Below, in pieces: positions 7,537-13,804 of a stretch of DNA of 14,163 nucleotides. The position numbers and the translations under genes were made by a program. A model generated the notes under the pieces. The model worked only from the letters and a program-made list of their open reading frames with translations, made no database searches and was not told where the DNA came from. The stretch's first letter is position 1. The number at the start of each line of letters is the position of its first letter. The stretch comes from an uncultured Pseudomonas sp. (GTDB lineage Bacteria; Pseudomonadota; Gammaproteobacteria; Pseudomonadales; Pseudomonadaceae): positions 1 through 14,163 of the forward strand of contig CAMPJN010000055.1 in assembly GCA_946886875.1 (NCBI GenBank). Reading direction: 5' to 3'.

Positions 7537-8706
7537 TCAGTCGGTGGGTAGCTGGCCGATCAGTGCCGCCAGATAGCGGTCGCCACCTTCGCTGATGGCC
7601 TGCCGCAGTGCCTTTTCCGAGGCCGTGGCAACGCTATGGCTGGCGGCGCGGCAAAAGCGGTAAACCAGTTCGACGATCTCACCACGCGCGGGCGCCCGTT
7701 GCGTGCTCAGATCGCAGTGCGCCAGCAGTAGATAGCGCAGGGTCAGGGTGCGTATCGCCAGGGTGGCGCCCCATTCGACCAGGTTCAGGCCGTAATCCTG
7801 GCCGGCGCTGGAGGTCGAGATGAAAGGAAAGCCGGTACGGGTCATTTCGGCGGCGATGAAGCGCTTCAGAATGGGCTCCAGCACTGTGCGCACGTCGGCG
7901 CGGTAGAGGTCACGGTAGACGGGCTGCAACTGCGCTCGGCGCCACTCCGGCGTTTCGCCGGCTATGGCACTGAGAACCCGCTGCGGCAACGCCTCCATGA
8001 CATTAGGTGCGTGAAGGATGTCCATCAGCACGGTAAGCAGCGGGTCGGCCGCTAGCGGCGACTCCTGAGCTGTCGCCTGCCGATAATCGGCCATCAGCAC
8101 GGGAAGCGATTCGACCCAACGCGAATGCGGCAAAGGCGCGAGCCGACTGGCCAAGTCGAACACCCGCATCAGTGCCTGCTCAGCCGAGAGTTCAGGCGCC
8201 AGTGCCAACTGCAAAGGGGCATTCACCACCGCGTACCAATCGGCTGCGCCCAGGCCTTCGAAGGCCTGGTTATTGGCATCGGCGAGGTGGAAATCGTCCT
8301 GCTGGATTTCATTCAAGTGGAAAGGATTGTCGCCGAACAAGCAAAGACGGGTGATCTCCGGGCAGCCCATGCTCGCCGACTTCACCAGGGAGCCATTGAT
8401 CAAACGGAACATGCGCGGAAAGTTGGCGCAGATGTTGGACAGCGCCTGTTCGCCATACTGCGCGTGCACCTTGCAGCGCCCGCCTTCGAGCGCAACGCAA
8501 TGCCCATCGGGCTTCTTGGCGATCTGATAACCGCCCGCATCCTTGACGATCAGGTTTTCATAGAGGGGCTGCGCCTGACCTGACACGCCACGGTCGCGCT
8601 CACTGATGGAGATGCGCCAATCCTTGCAGCAGGTGTCTTCGCAGCGCTCGGCCAGACAGGAGAAACTCTGCACGTAATTGAAAGCCCTGACGGACACGGC
8701 ACCCAT
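7537..8706 (-). CDS. FliB-type lysine-N-methylase-like Cys-rich protein
   Basis: A 389-residue protein. The N-terminal third carries the Cys pattern of flagellin lysine-N-methylase FliB and the related CxxCxxCC iron/zinc-chelating family: C17, C22, C26-C27 (CLAERCEDTCCKDW), C70, C78 (GRCKVH), C93 (NICANFPR), C115 and C122. FliB of Salmonella methylates surface lysines of flagellin, and the cysteines are thought to hold an Fe-S cluster. The C-terminal two thirds are mostly helical. No flagellar gene is in the window, so the substrate could be flagellin encoded elsewhere or another protein. The ATG at 8706 is chosen because AGGAG (8713-8717, minus) precedes it by 6 nt; an in-frame ATG at 8787 has no such site. 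It is convergent with the FtsH-like gene, with only 21 nt between stops. Confidence 0.85.
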   Translation of the reverse strand: MGAVSVRAFNYVQSFSCLAERCEDTCCKDWRISISERDRGVSGQAQPLYENLIVKDAGGYQIAKKPDGHCVALEGGRCKVHAQYGEQALSNICANFPRMFRLINGSLVKSASMGCPEITRLCLFGDNPFHLNEIQQDDFHLADANNQAFEGLGAADWYAVVNAPLQLALAPELSAEQALMRVFDLASRLAPLPHSRWVESLPVLMADYRQATAQESPLAADPLLTVLMDILHAPNVMEALPQRVLSAIAGETPEWRRAQLQPVYRDLYRADVRTVLEPILKRFIAAEMTRTGFPFISTSSAGQDYGLNLVEWGATLAIRTLTLRYLLLAHCDLSTQRAPARGEIVELVYRFCRAASHSVATASEKALRQAISEGGDRYLAALIGQLPTD

Positions 8707-9024
8707 GAGAATCTCCTGCAGTCGGTTTATTTCCAACTGAGTGGAAAGTTGCCGAAAAGCGTTCCCTATGCCGACAAATCGAGACAATCGTCATGGGCCA
8801 GGCAACTGATGCGCCCAGCGCCCCTCTGGAACTGGCGAATTTCCGCTTATTCGTCCAGTTAGCAAGAGCGTCATCGGCATGATTCCGCCGACCCTCCCAC
8901 CGAAAATTTCGAGCATGCCAGCTGGCGCGGGGCTTCGCGAGCCTGGCACGTCATCTGCTGTAGCGCAGAAGCCCACGCCACTCTGGCGTGTAGGCGACTT
9001 ATAAAAACAACAAGAGGTCAGCTT
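8707..9024. promoter_or_regulatory. Divergent intergenic region between fliB-like and TAXI genes
   Basis: This 318-nt region must carry promoters for both flanking genes, but no clear -35/-10 pair stands out. It contains three dyads: an imperfect one at 8830-8860 (AACTGGCGAA / TTCGTCCAGTT), TGCCAG...CTGGCA at about 8917-8947, and the perfect hairpin 8974-8990. TATAAA (9000-9005) lies too close to the TAXI start to be a likely -10 for it. A frame on the minus strand (8791-9030) has no family resemblance and is rejected. Confidence 0.4.
8974..8990. other. Perfect 7-bp hairpin CACGCCA-CTC-TGGCGTG upstream of TAXI gene
   Basis: CACGCCA (8974-8980) and TGGCGTG (8984-8990) pair exactly around a 3-nt loop, 34 nt before the TAXI start codon. 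It could be an operator half-site pair or a 5'-UTR hairpin. There is no T-tract. Function is inferred from position only. Confidence 0.4.
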
Positions 9025-10104
9025 ATGCACAGCACGACATCATGCCCGCCCCCCTGCGCGACCATGCCTGGGTTTCGTCCCTGTATCACCGACCTGCCCG
9101 CCGCGGCCCCCACCAGCGGAGACGCAAGGCTCAAGGCCAATGCACCGGCACGCCTGGCTAAGCGCTTGACGCGCCTGGCCGCCGCCGCGCTACTCAGCAT
9201 CAGCGGCACAGCCCTCGCCGCACCCGAGACGATCAAAATCCTGACCGGCGGCACCAGCGGCGTTTACTACCCCATCGGCAGCGCGCTTTCGCAGCTGTAT
9301 AGCGAGCGTATCCAGGGCTCGACAACCGCGGTGCAGGCCACCAAAGCCTCGGTGGAAAACCTCAATCTGCTGCAGATCGCCCGTGGCCAACTGGCCTTCG
9401 CCCTTGGCGACTCGGTGGCCGACGCCTGGCAAGGCAATCAGGAGGCGGGTTTCAGGTCGCCGCGCGACAGGTTGCGGGCAATTGCGGCGATCTACCCCAA
9501 CTACATCCAGATAGTAGCCACCCGGCAATCGGGGGTCAGAACCCTGGACGACCTCAAGGGCAAACGCATCGCCGTGGGCGCACCGCGCTCCGGCACCGAG
9601 TTGAATGCCCGCGCGATCCTGCAGGCGGCCGGCCTGAGCTACGAGGATATGGGGCAGGTCGTATTCAAGCCCTATGCCGAGTCGCTGGAGCTGATCAAGA
9701 GCGGCCAATTGGATGTCATCCTGCAATCCGCCGGCTTGGGTATGGCGGCAATTCGGGACCTGGCCACGAGCATGCCGATCACCTTTGTGCCGATCCCCGC
9801 CTCGGTGGTGAAAAACATCGGTAATGACGCCTACCACGCCAGACCGATACCGGGCGGCACTTACACCGGCCAACCACGCAATGTGCCGACCGCGGCCATC
9901 GCCAATATCCTGGTCAGCCAGATAAAGGTGTCCGATGAGTTGGCCTATCAGATGACCAAGGCGATCTTCGAACACCTCGACAGCCTGGCCGAGGCCCATC
10001 CCGCCGCCAAGGCGATCACGCTGAAAAACGCCATCGAGGGCCTGCCCATTCCGCTGCATCCCGGCGCCGAACGCTTCTATAAAGAGGTAGGTATACTCAG
10101 GTAG
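9025..10104 (+). CDS. TAXI-family TRAP transporter solute-binding protein
   Basis: A 359-residue periplasmic solute receptor of the TAXI family, whose members deliver small organic anions or amino acids to TRAP permeases. The family's opening motif is clear: KILTGGTSGVYYPIGSAL (71-88), followed by VQATKASVENLNLL, the LDDLKGKRIAVGAPRSGTE region and AHPAAK near the end. The signal sequence is RLAKRLTRLAAAALLS with cleavage near ALA|A (about 65-66). It is preceded by about 45 extra residues rich in Pro, Ala and Cys. AAGAGGT (9012-9018) supports the ATG at 9025, yet such a long n-region is unusual. An internal start nearer the signal core is possible, though no better-placed ATG exists (M14 only shortens it slightly). 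No TRAP DctQ/DctM-type permease is adjacent, so this is an orphan receptor here. Confidence 0.92.
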   Translation: MHSTTSCPPPCATMPGFRPCITDLPAAAPTSGDARLKANAPARLAKRLTRLAAAALLSISGTALAAPETIKILTGGTSGVYYPIGSALSQLYSERIQGSTTAVQATKASVENLNLLQIARGQLAFALGDSVADAWQGNQEAGFRSPRDRLRAIAAIYPNYIQIVATRQSGVRTLDDLKGKRIAVGAPRSGTELNARAILQAAGLSYEDMGQVVFKPYAESLELIKSGQLDVILQSAGLGMAAIRDLATSMPITFVPIPASVVKNIGNDAYHARPIPGGTYTGQPRNVPTAAIANILVSQIKVSDELAYQMTKAIFEHLDSLAEAHPAAKAITLKNAIEGLPIPLHPGAERFYKEVGILR

Positions 10105-10124
10105 GGCTCGGCGGACGGCTTTTG

Positions 10125-10198
10125 TAGCCCGGATGCAATCCGGGAGCTTTGCCACCTACAACACCGCTCCCGGATTGCGCCAAGGCTTATCCGGGCTA
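10125..10198. repeat. GTAGCCCGG-type dyad repeat (two nested arm pairs)
   Basis: The outer arms TAGCCCGGAT (10125-10134) and ATCCGGGCTA (10189-10198) pair exactly. The inner arms GCAATCCGGGAG (10135-10146) and CTCCCGGATTGC (10167-10178) also pair exactly. A 10-nt insertion (GCCAAGGCTT) bulges the right side. This is the common Pseudomonas intergenic GTAGCCCGGAT...ATCCGGGCTA element. It begins about 20 nt after the TAXI stop and may end or stabilise that transcript. Confidence 0.75.
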
Positions 10199-10286
10199 GC
10201 GGATCGCGCATTTGTAAGGTGGCCATGGCCGACGCAAATACAACAATCCGAGCGGGGCTGGCCTTTTGAATACCTCATCATTCCGG

Positions 10287-10302
10287 TAGGCTTTACAGCC
10301 TA
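10287..10302. other. Small perfect dyad TAGGCT-TTAC-AGCCTA before ppiC
   Basis: Six-base arms (10287-10292 and 10297-10302) surround TTAC, ending 7 nt before the ppiC Shine-Dalgarno (AGGAG, 10309-10313). It could be a cis-acting 5'-UTR hairpin or a small operator. I could not fit a good sigma-70 promoter here. Confidence 0.3.
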
Positions 10303-10321
10303 TTCAATAGGAGCATTACCC

Positions 10322-10603
10322 ATGGCCAAAGCCACTGCCCGTCACATCCTGGTTGCATCCGAAGCCAAGTGCAACGAACTGAAAGCCGCTATCGAAGGCG
10401 GTGCCGACTTCGCCCAGGTCGCCAAGGACAACTCCACCTGCCCGTCCAGCCGTGACGGCGGTAGCCTCGGTTCGTTCGGCCCGGGCCAGATGGTCAAGGA
10501 ATTCGACACCGTGGTGTTCAGCGCACCGTTGAATGTCGTGCAAGGCCCGGTCAAGACCCAGTTCGGCTACCACCTGCTGGAAGTCACCAGTCGCCAGGAC
10601 TGA
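10322..10603 (+). CDS. ppiC: Parvulin-type peptidyl-prolyl cis-trans isomerase C
   Basis: A 93-residue single-domain parvulin, the same length as E. coli PpiC and clearly of the same type: it opens MAKATARHILV, then GADFAQVAKDNSTCPS, GGSLGSFGPGQMVKEFD, VVFSAP and ends TQFGYHLLEV. These include the parvulin active-site His of the HILV strand, the GxLGxFxxGxMVxxF loop and the FGYH motif. It catalyses cis-trans isomerisation of Xaa-Pro bonds; without a signal peptide it acts in the cytoplasm. The ATG at 10322 has AGGAG 8 nt upstream and matches the family N-terminus. A longer in-frame start at 10133 would run through the dyad repeat and is rejected. It is convergent with the CAP-domain gene. Confidence 0.95.
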   Translation: MAKATARHILVASEAKCNELKAAIEGGADFAQVAKDNSTCPSSRDGGSLGSFGPGQMVKEFDTVVFSAPLNVVQGPVKTQFGYHLLEVTSRQD

Positions 10604-10618
10604 TAGCTGCGGCGCTGA

Positions 10619-10645
10619 GCTGTGCAGGCGCAACGCCTGCACAGC
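10619..10645. terminator. Perfect 12-bp hairpin between convergent ppiC and CAP genes
   Basis: GCTGTGCAGGCG (10619-10630) and CGCCTGCACAGC (10634-10645) pair perfectly around CAA. It lies 15 nt after the ppiC stop and 9 nt past the CAP-gene stop, so it is placed to serve both convergent transcripts. No U-rich tract follows on either strand, so it may stabilise 3' ends or need Rho. Confidence 0.65.
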
Positions 10646-10654
10646 CCTCGGCAT

Positions 10655-11551
10655 CTACCGAGGCGTGCCGAATACCTGGGTCCAGTAGATCGCCGCATCG
10701 CTCTGCGGGTTGAGCGCATAGGCGGCGCCCATCTCGGTGAAATCCGGATTCATGATGTTGAAGCAGTGCGCCGGGCTGGCCAGCCAACCGGCTACCACCT
10801 GTTTCGCCGAACCTTGACCGGCGGCGATATTCTCGCCAATCGCCTGCCAGCGATACCCCACATGCGTGGCCCGTTTGCCGGCCAGATTGCCGTCCTTGCC
10901 CTGATGACTGAAGTAGTTGTGCTTGGCCATGTCGCGGCTGTGGTTCAACGACGCCTCGGCCAACGCCTCGCTCCAGGTCAGGGGCAAAGCCGCATCGAAT
11001 ACCTGAGAGCCGCAGCGCCTGGTTTCTCCGCGCGCCTCGTTGACCCGCTGCAGTATCTCCCGTCCGGCTTGCGGCCAATCGCCCAGATCGCGCGGCAATA
11101 GCGGCCGCGCCAATATCACTTGCCAGGTATTGCCGTCACGCCGCACCCCGACTTCGGCATATTGCGGGTCCAACAGAATGGCGCAATAGCGCTGCTTCAG
11201 CGCCGCTAGCGCAGCCTCCCGACTCGAAGGCCCGGAGACCGCGACCACTTGCGCCGCCGCGGGCTGGTAACCGGCCTGTTGCAGGGCGCTCTGCAACTGC
11301 GCGGCGGTGCTTACCCGCTCGCGCGCCAACCCCGGATTCGGCGCCAACGGACCAAGTGCTGTGGTTTGCCGAGCCGCGCAGCCTTGGGGCTCCAGGCGGT
11401 ATTGATTGATCGCGGCAACCAGCTCGTCGTCGCCCGCGGCCTGCGCCCCGGCCGCATAAAGCGTGGCCAGTAGCGGCAGCGCAAACCAACCCAGGCGCAC
11501 CGCAGCGCAGCCGCGCCAGGCCTGGTAAACCTTATCCGTTTCGATCGCCAT
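10655..11551 (-). CDS. Secreted CAP/SCP-domain protein with degenerate tandem N-terminal copy
   Basis: A 298-residue exported protein. A signal sequence lies at about 18-38 (LGWFALPLLATLYAAGAQA). The C-terminal half (163-298) is a canonical bacterial CAP/SCP-1-like domain: NHSRDMAKHNYFSHQ (H204), AIGENIAAG (E240), SPAHCFNIMNPDFTEMG (H262, E273) and IYWTQVFG. The N-terminal half (42-150) aligns with it as a decayed copy: ELVAAINQYR...C58...PLAPNPGLA matches EILQRVNEAR...C180...PLTWSEALA, and YCAILLDPQYAEVG matches HCFNIMNPDFTEMG. The first copy keeps only the last Glu of the tetrad (E133); the His at 204 is missing, E240 is not kept and H262 is Y122. The start at 11551 (ATG) follows AAGGGGGAG; the longer frame needs a TTG at 11629. 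It lies downstream of the CMD-family gene on the same strand. CAP proteins are secreted with varied roles; the function here is unknown. Confidence 0.88.
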   Translation of the reverse strand: MAIETDKVYQAWRGCAAVRLGWFALPLLATLYAAGAQAAGDDELVAAINQYRLEPQGCAARQTTALGPLAPNPGLARERVSTAAQLQSALQQAGYQPAAAQVVAVSGPSSREAALAALKQRYCAILLDPQYAEVGVRRDGNTWQVILARPLLPRDLGDWPQAGREILQRVNEARGETRRCGSQVFDAALPLTWSEALAEASLNHSRDMAKHNYFSHQGKDGNLAGKRATHVGYRWQAIGENIAAGQGSAKQVVAGWLASPAHCFNIMNPDFTEMGAAYALNPQSDAAIYWTQVFGTPR

Positions 11552-11562
11552 TGCTCCCCCTT

Positions 11563-11634
11563 GGTTATTGCCGAAATGCTGCGCCTTACAAGCTGGGTAG
11601 ACAACGGCAAAGTCGAGAACGCACGGCAATAACC
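11563..11634. other. 11-bp inverted repeat GGTTATTGCCG / CGGCAATAACC between CMD and CAP genes
   Basis: GGTTATTGCCG (11563-11573) and CGGCAATAACC (11624-11634) are exact reverse complements 50 nt apart, filling most of the 90-nt gap between the CMD-family stop and the CAP-gene start. It could be a long-loop hairpin in the minus-strand mRNA or two binding sites of a dimeric regulator. Its 10-nt core CGGCAATAAC also occurs at 1751-1760, next to the first protease stop, which is probably chance. Confidence 0.4.
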
Positions 11635-11641
11635 CGGCCCT

Positions 11642-11974
11642 TCAGTTGCTCGACGGCGCCGCGCGCAGAACATCGTCGGCCCAACTCAACGCCGCCACCA
11701 CGGTGGGAAAGCCCAAGGTGCTGGTCAGCGCGAGCAGCGCATGATGGATCTGCTCGGGGCTGGCGCCCGCCTCCAGCGCCCGACGCACGTGGCTGTGCAC
11801 CGCACCTTCGGAGCGGATCGCCGCCGCGGCGCCGAGCTGAATCAACTGGATCTGCTGTTCGTCCAGCGGGCCGGCTTGGCGCACCGCGACGCCCAGCGCC
11901 TCCACGGCACCGAAGTAATCCGGGTGTTGCTGCTTAAGACGTTTATAAGTCTCGAGTCCACTCTTGCTTTGCAT
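11642..11974 (-). CDS. Carboxymuconolactone decarboxylase (CMD/AhpD-like) family protein without CxxC
   Basis: A 110-residue all-helical protein of the CMD/AhpD-like family. The core RSEGAVHSHVRRALEAGASPEQIHHALL (54-81) matches the family's central helix pair with E56, H60 and H62. The peroxidase-type members (AhpD) use a CxxC pair at this spot; here it is VHSH and the protein has no cysteine, so thiol peroxidase activity is not expected and the reaction is unknown. TSTLGFPTVVAALSWADDVL near the C-terminus is also typical. The ATG at 11974 has an excellent Shine-Dalgarno (AGGAGGAG, 11981-11988 minus, 6-nt spacer); the ATG at 12034 has none visible. Upstream on the same strand as the CAP gene, with a 90-nt gap; co-transcription is possible but not shown. 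Confidence 0.88.
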   Translation of the reverse strand: MQSKSGLETYKRLKQQHPDYFGAVEALGVAVRQAGPLDEQQIQLIQLGAAAAIRSEGAVHSHVRRALEAGASPEQIHHALLALTSTLGFPTVVAALSWADDVLRAAPSSN

Positions 11975-12042
11975 GCTTATCTCCTCCTCGTGGAGCCATG
12001 GGGGAACTAGCCTCGCGGCCAAGTCCCGGGGCACAGTTTAGG

Positions 12043-12099
12043 GTAGCCCGCCCTACGCCGATGACGAGGAAAACAGCTGGAGGGTAAGCCGCGCTGTTT
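12043..12099. other. Two small dyads in the non-coding stretch upstream of the CMD gene
   Basis: GTAG-CCCGCC-CTAC (12043-12056) is a short dyad of the GTAGCCCG type, and AAACAGC (12071-12077) pairs with GCTGTTT (12093-12099). Both lie between the CMD start and the terminator of the next minus-strand gene, where the CMD promoter must be. No clear -35/-10 was found. Confidence 0.3.
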
Positions 12100-12110
12100 C
12101 AACATCACGC

Positions 12111-12144
12111 GGAGAAAAACCCAAAAGCCCGCGCAAGGCGGGCT
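12111..12144 (-). terminator. Intrinsic terminator of the His/Arg-rich protein gene
   Basis: Read on the minus strand, AGCCCGC-CTTGC-GCGGGCT is a perfect 7-bp GC-rich stem (12126-12144) followed by TTTTGGGTTTTT, a classical Rho-independent terminator. It lies 33 nt beyond the stop of the 12178-12543 gene and should insulate the downstream CMD and CAP genes from it. Confidence 0.85.
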
Positions 12145-12177
12145 ACTCAGGGTGACAGGTGGCCACTCAACTGGCGT

Positions 12178-12543
12178 TCAATACCGGCGATATTCGCGGT
12201 TATCGCGACGGTCACGATAGTCGTGGTGGTCACGACGTTCGTGGCGGCGATGGTGCCGCCCCTCGCGAACCGGTACGGCGACATAGTGAATCTGGCGCTG
12301 TCCATGGTGGTAGCGGTAATGCCGCGATGGCTGCGGCTGGTAATACACCACCCGGGGCTCCCGGCGGTGATCGCGACGATGGCGGTCGTCATCCCTGTTA
12401 TCGAAGGCCGAGCTCAATAGCACGCCGACCGCAACACCAGCTATGACCGGAACGATCAGATCCTTTCGCTCGTAGGCGGACGCGCCGCTGGCGAGCGTAA
12501 GGCATCCCGCCAACAGCACAACCTTGGAAATTCGACTGAACAT
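12178..12543 (-). CDS. Small exported His/Arg/Asp/Tyr-rich protein (hypothetical)
   Basis: A 121-residue protein with a good Shine-Dalgarno (GGAGG, 12549-12553 minus, 5-nt spacer). The N-terminus is a signal sequence that can be read two ways: a type I signal cleaved after ASA (about 23), or a short lipoprotein signal with lipobox L11-A12-G13-C14. A second hydrophobic stretch (LIVPVIAGVAVGVLLSSAF, 29-47) could be a glycine-containing membrane segment. Residues 48-121 are low-complexity, rich in His, Arg, Asp and Tyr (RHHRRHERRDHHDYRD). Such tails are seen in small periplasmic proteins of the RcnB-like kind and may bind metal or be disordered; I do not recognise a specific family. It forms its own unit with a terminator at 12111-12144 and is divergent from the 83-residue gene. 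Confidence 0.8.
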   Translation of the reverse strand: MFSRISKVVLLAGCLTLASGASAYERKDLIVPVIAGVAVGVLLSSAFDNRDDDRHRRDHRREPRVVYYQPQPSRHYRYHHGQRQIHYVAVPVREGRHHRRHERRDHHDYRDRRDNREYRRY

Positions 12544-12729
12544 AGATGCCTCCAGATATCGAGGGGAAATGTTCCCCCGTATCCATCAGACATCGTCATG
12601 GCGTAAATAAAAGTCAGTTGGGTGTAAGTGGAGGGTAAAGTTCGGCTCGCCTCGGATCGCCGCTTAATCTGCGCTGCTCGACTGCCGCAGACGGACGATC
12701 AATGGCGGCGGCGCTACCTAATAGACAGG

Positions 12730-12735
12730 TATACT
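12730..12735 (+). promoter_or_regulatory. Possible -10 element TATACT for the 83-residue protein gene
   Basis: TATACT is a close match to the sigma-70 -10 consensus, about 40 nt upstream of the ATG at 12775, giving a short leader. The expected -35 position is GC-rich and poor, so this is a weak call. Confidence 0.35.
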
Positions 12736-12774
12736 CGCGCGCACTTCCCCACCTCGCCAGCCTGTAGACCTTCC

Positions 12775-13026
12775 ATGACCGACACCCAAGCGCCCGATTC
12801 CTCTCCCGCCACCCAGGCCATGGCTACCGAGCAGACCGCTGCCGACAGCGCGGCGCCAGCGAAAAAAGCCGGCGTTGCGGGTTTTGCCTCGCTGTTTTCA
12901 GCCGCAGCGGCTGCGACGGGCAAGAACGACGATCAGCCCTGGCATCAGAAGGGCAATAAATCCGCCCACGAAAAAAAGATCGGCCCGGCGCCTAACGGCA
13001 CCCGCCGCTCCATGGGCAAACGCTAA
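12775..13026 (+). CDS. Small hypothetical protein with basic C-terminus
   Basis: An 83-residue protein of unknown function. The first half is Ala/Thr/Asp-rich (MTDTQAPDSSPATQ), the middle has a short hydrophobic stretch (GFASLFSAAAAAT, 37-49), and the C-terminus is basic and looks conserved (QPWHQKGNKSAHEKKIGPAP, ending RRSMGKR). It is too short and too mildly hydrophobic to claim a membrane segment. The ATG at 12775 is chosen because the TATACT box lies just upstream; the Shine-Dalgarno is weak. An in-frame upstream start at 12628 would make the promoter region coding and is less likely. It is convergent with the universal stress gene (38-nt gap). Confidence 0.65.
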   Translation: MTDTQAPDSSPATQAMATEQTAADSAAPAKKAGVAGFASLFSAAAAATGKNDDQPWHQKGNKSAHEKKIGPAPNGTRRSMGKR

Positions 13027-13064
13027 ACCGGGTTAGCGGCAATCGGCTAGCGATAGCGCGCGTG

Positions 13065-13496
13065 TCATTTCACCAATAGCACCGGCACCGATACCTCATG
13101 CACGACCCGGGTGGCCACCGACCCCATCAGCATGCCGGTAAAAGTGCCCAGGCCGCGGGTCCCCATCACCACGGTGTCGCAGTTGTGCTGCTGCACATGC
13201 AAGGCGACCTGCTCGGCGACATTGCCGAGCGCGGTGTGGGTTGTATAGCGGATATCTGTCGGCCGCAATTGGTCGACCGCCCACTCGAGGGTCTTGTCCG
13301 CCGCGGCCAATAACGACTGCTGCATCTGCTCGATCATTGCGCCGGTCACATACTCGCCATACATGGTCGGTTCGGATTGCACGTTGAGCAGGTGTACCTG
13401 CAAGGTCGCACCGTGATCGCGGGCAAAATCGATCACATACTGCAGGGCACGCTTCGAACTGTCCGATCCATCGAAAGCCACCAATACGTTGCGCAT
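13065..13496 (-). CDS. Universal stress protein (UspA family, ATP-binding type)
   Basis: A 143-residue single-domain Usp protein. It starts MRNVLVAFDGSDSSKRAL, the typical first strand with the Asp that contacts the nucleotide. It ends with the ATP-binding signature G-2X-G-9X-G-S: MGTRGLGTFTGMLMGS (G112, G115, G125, S126), then VVHEVSVPVLLVK. It belongs to the ATP-binding Usp group, cytoplasmic, usually induced by starvation, anaerobiosis or other stress. The ATG at 13496 is set by AAGGAG (13504-13509 minus, 7-nt spacer). The frame extends further upstream but without family resemblance. It is divergent from the yebC-like gene. Confidence 0.93.
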   Translation of the reverse strand: MRNVLVAFDGSDSSKRALQYVIDFARDHGATLQVHLLNVQSEPTMYGEYVTGAMIEQMQQSLLAAADKTLEWAVDQLRPTDIRYTTHTALGNVAEQVALHVQQHNCDTVVMGTRGLGTFTGMLMGSVATRVVHEVSVPVLLVK

Positions 13497-13804
13497 CGTC
13501 TGTCTCCTTATCCTGTTCCGGATACAGCATAGACCAGCGCAAAGCCCGCTTGGTTGCCAGCCAATACGCCCAAACTGGCACCCTGCTTCAGGCGGCCTCG
13601 GCGAACCCGAATGCCAGTGCATCCGCCCCTGCGCGCCATCGCCACAGCAGCCGGAGGAAATTGCAGGGTGCCAGCGCGCGCCGGAGGGACTAAAATCCGC
13701 TCCTGTATTCGCAAAGCATGCTTCTGCAGTGCCATGGCCCGGCCTGGCGCCAACACTGCAATGCCGGCAAGCCCCCTTCCACCGCACAGATCAAGAGAAC
13801 AGTC
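13497..13804. promoter_or_regulatory. Divergent intergenic region between usp and yebC-like genes
   Basis: A 308-nt region with no supported gene. TAAAAT (13691-13696) is a possible -10 for the yebC-like gene, but no -35 sits at the right distance. TATCC-TGTTCC-GGATA (about 13511-13526) is a short dyad just upstream of the usp Shine-Dalgarno. I saw no Anr/Fnr-type TTGAT-N4-ATCAA site, which some Pseudomonas usp genes have. Confidence 0.35.

Noticed and set aside
8791..9030. 79-residue minus-strand frame in the divergent region
   Set aside because: No family resemblance; it covers the promoter region of the TAXI gene and contains the dyads.
9190..10155. Minus-strand frame (321 codons) opposite the TAXI gene
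   Set aside because: Shadow of a clearly recognisable plus-strand TAXI protein.
10133..10321. N-terminal extension of ppiC
   Set aside because: It lies in the dyad repeat; the ATG at 10322 has a ribosome-binding site and gives the normal 93-residue family length.
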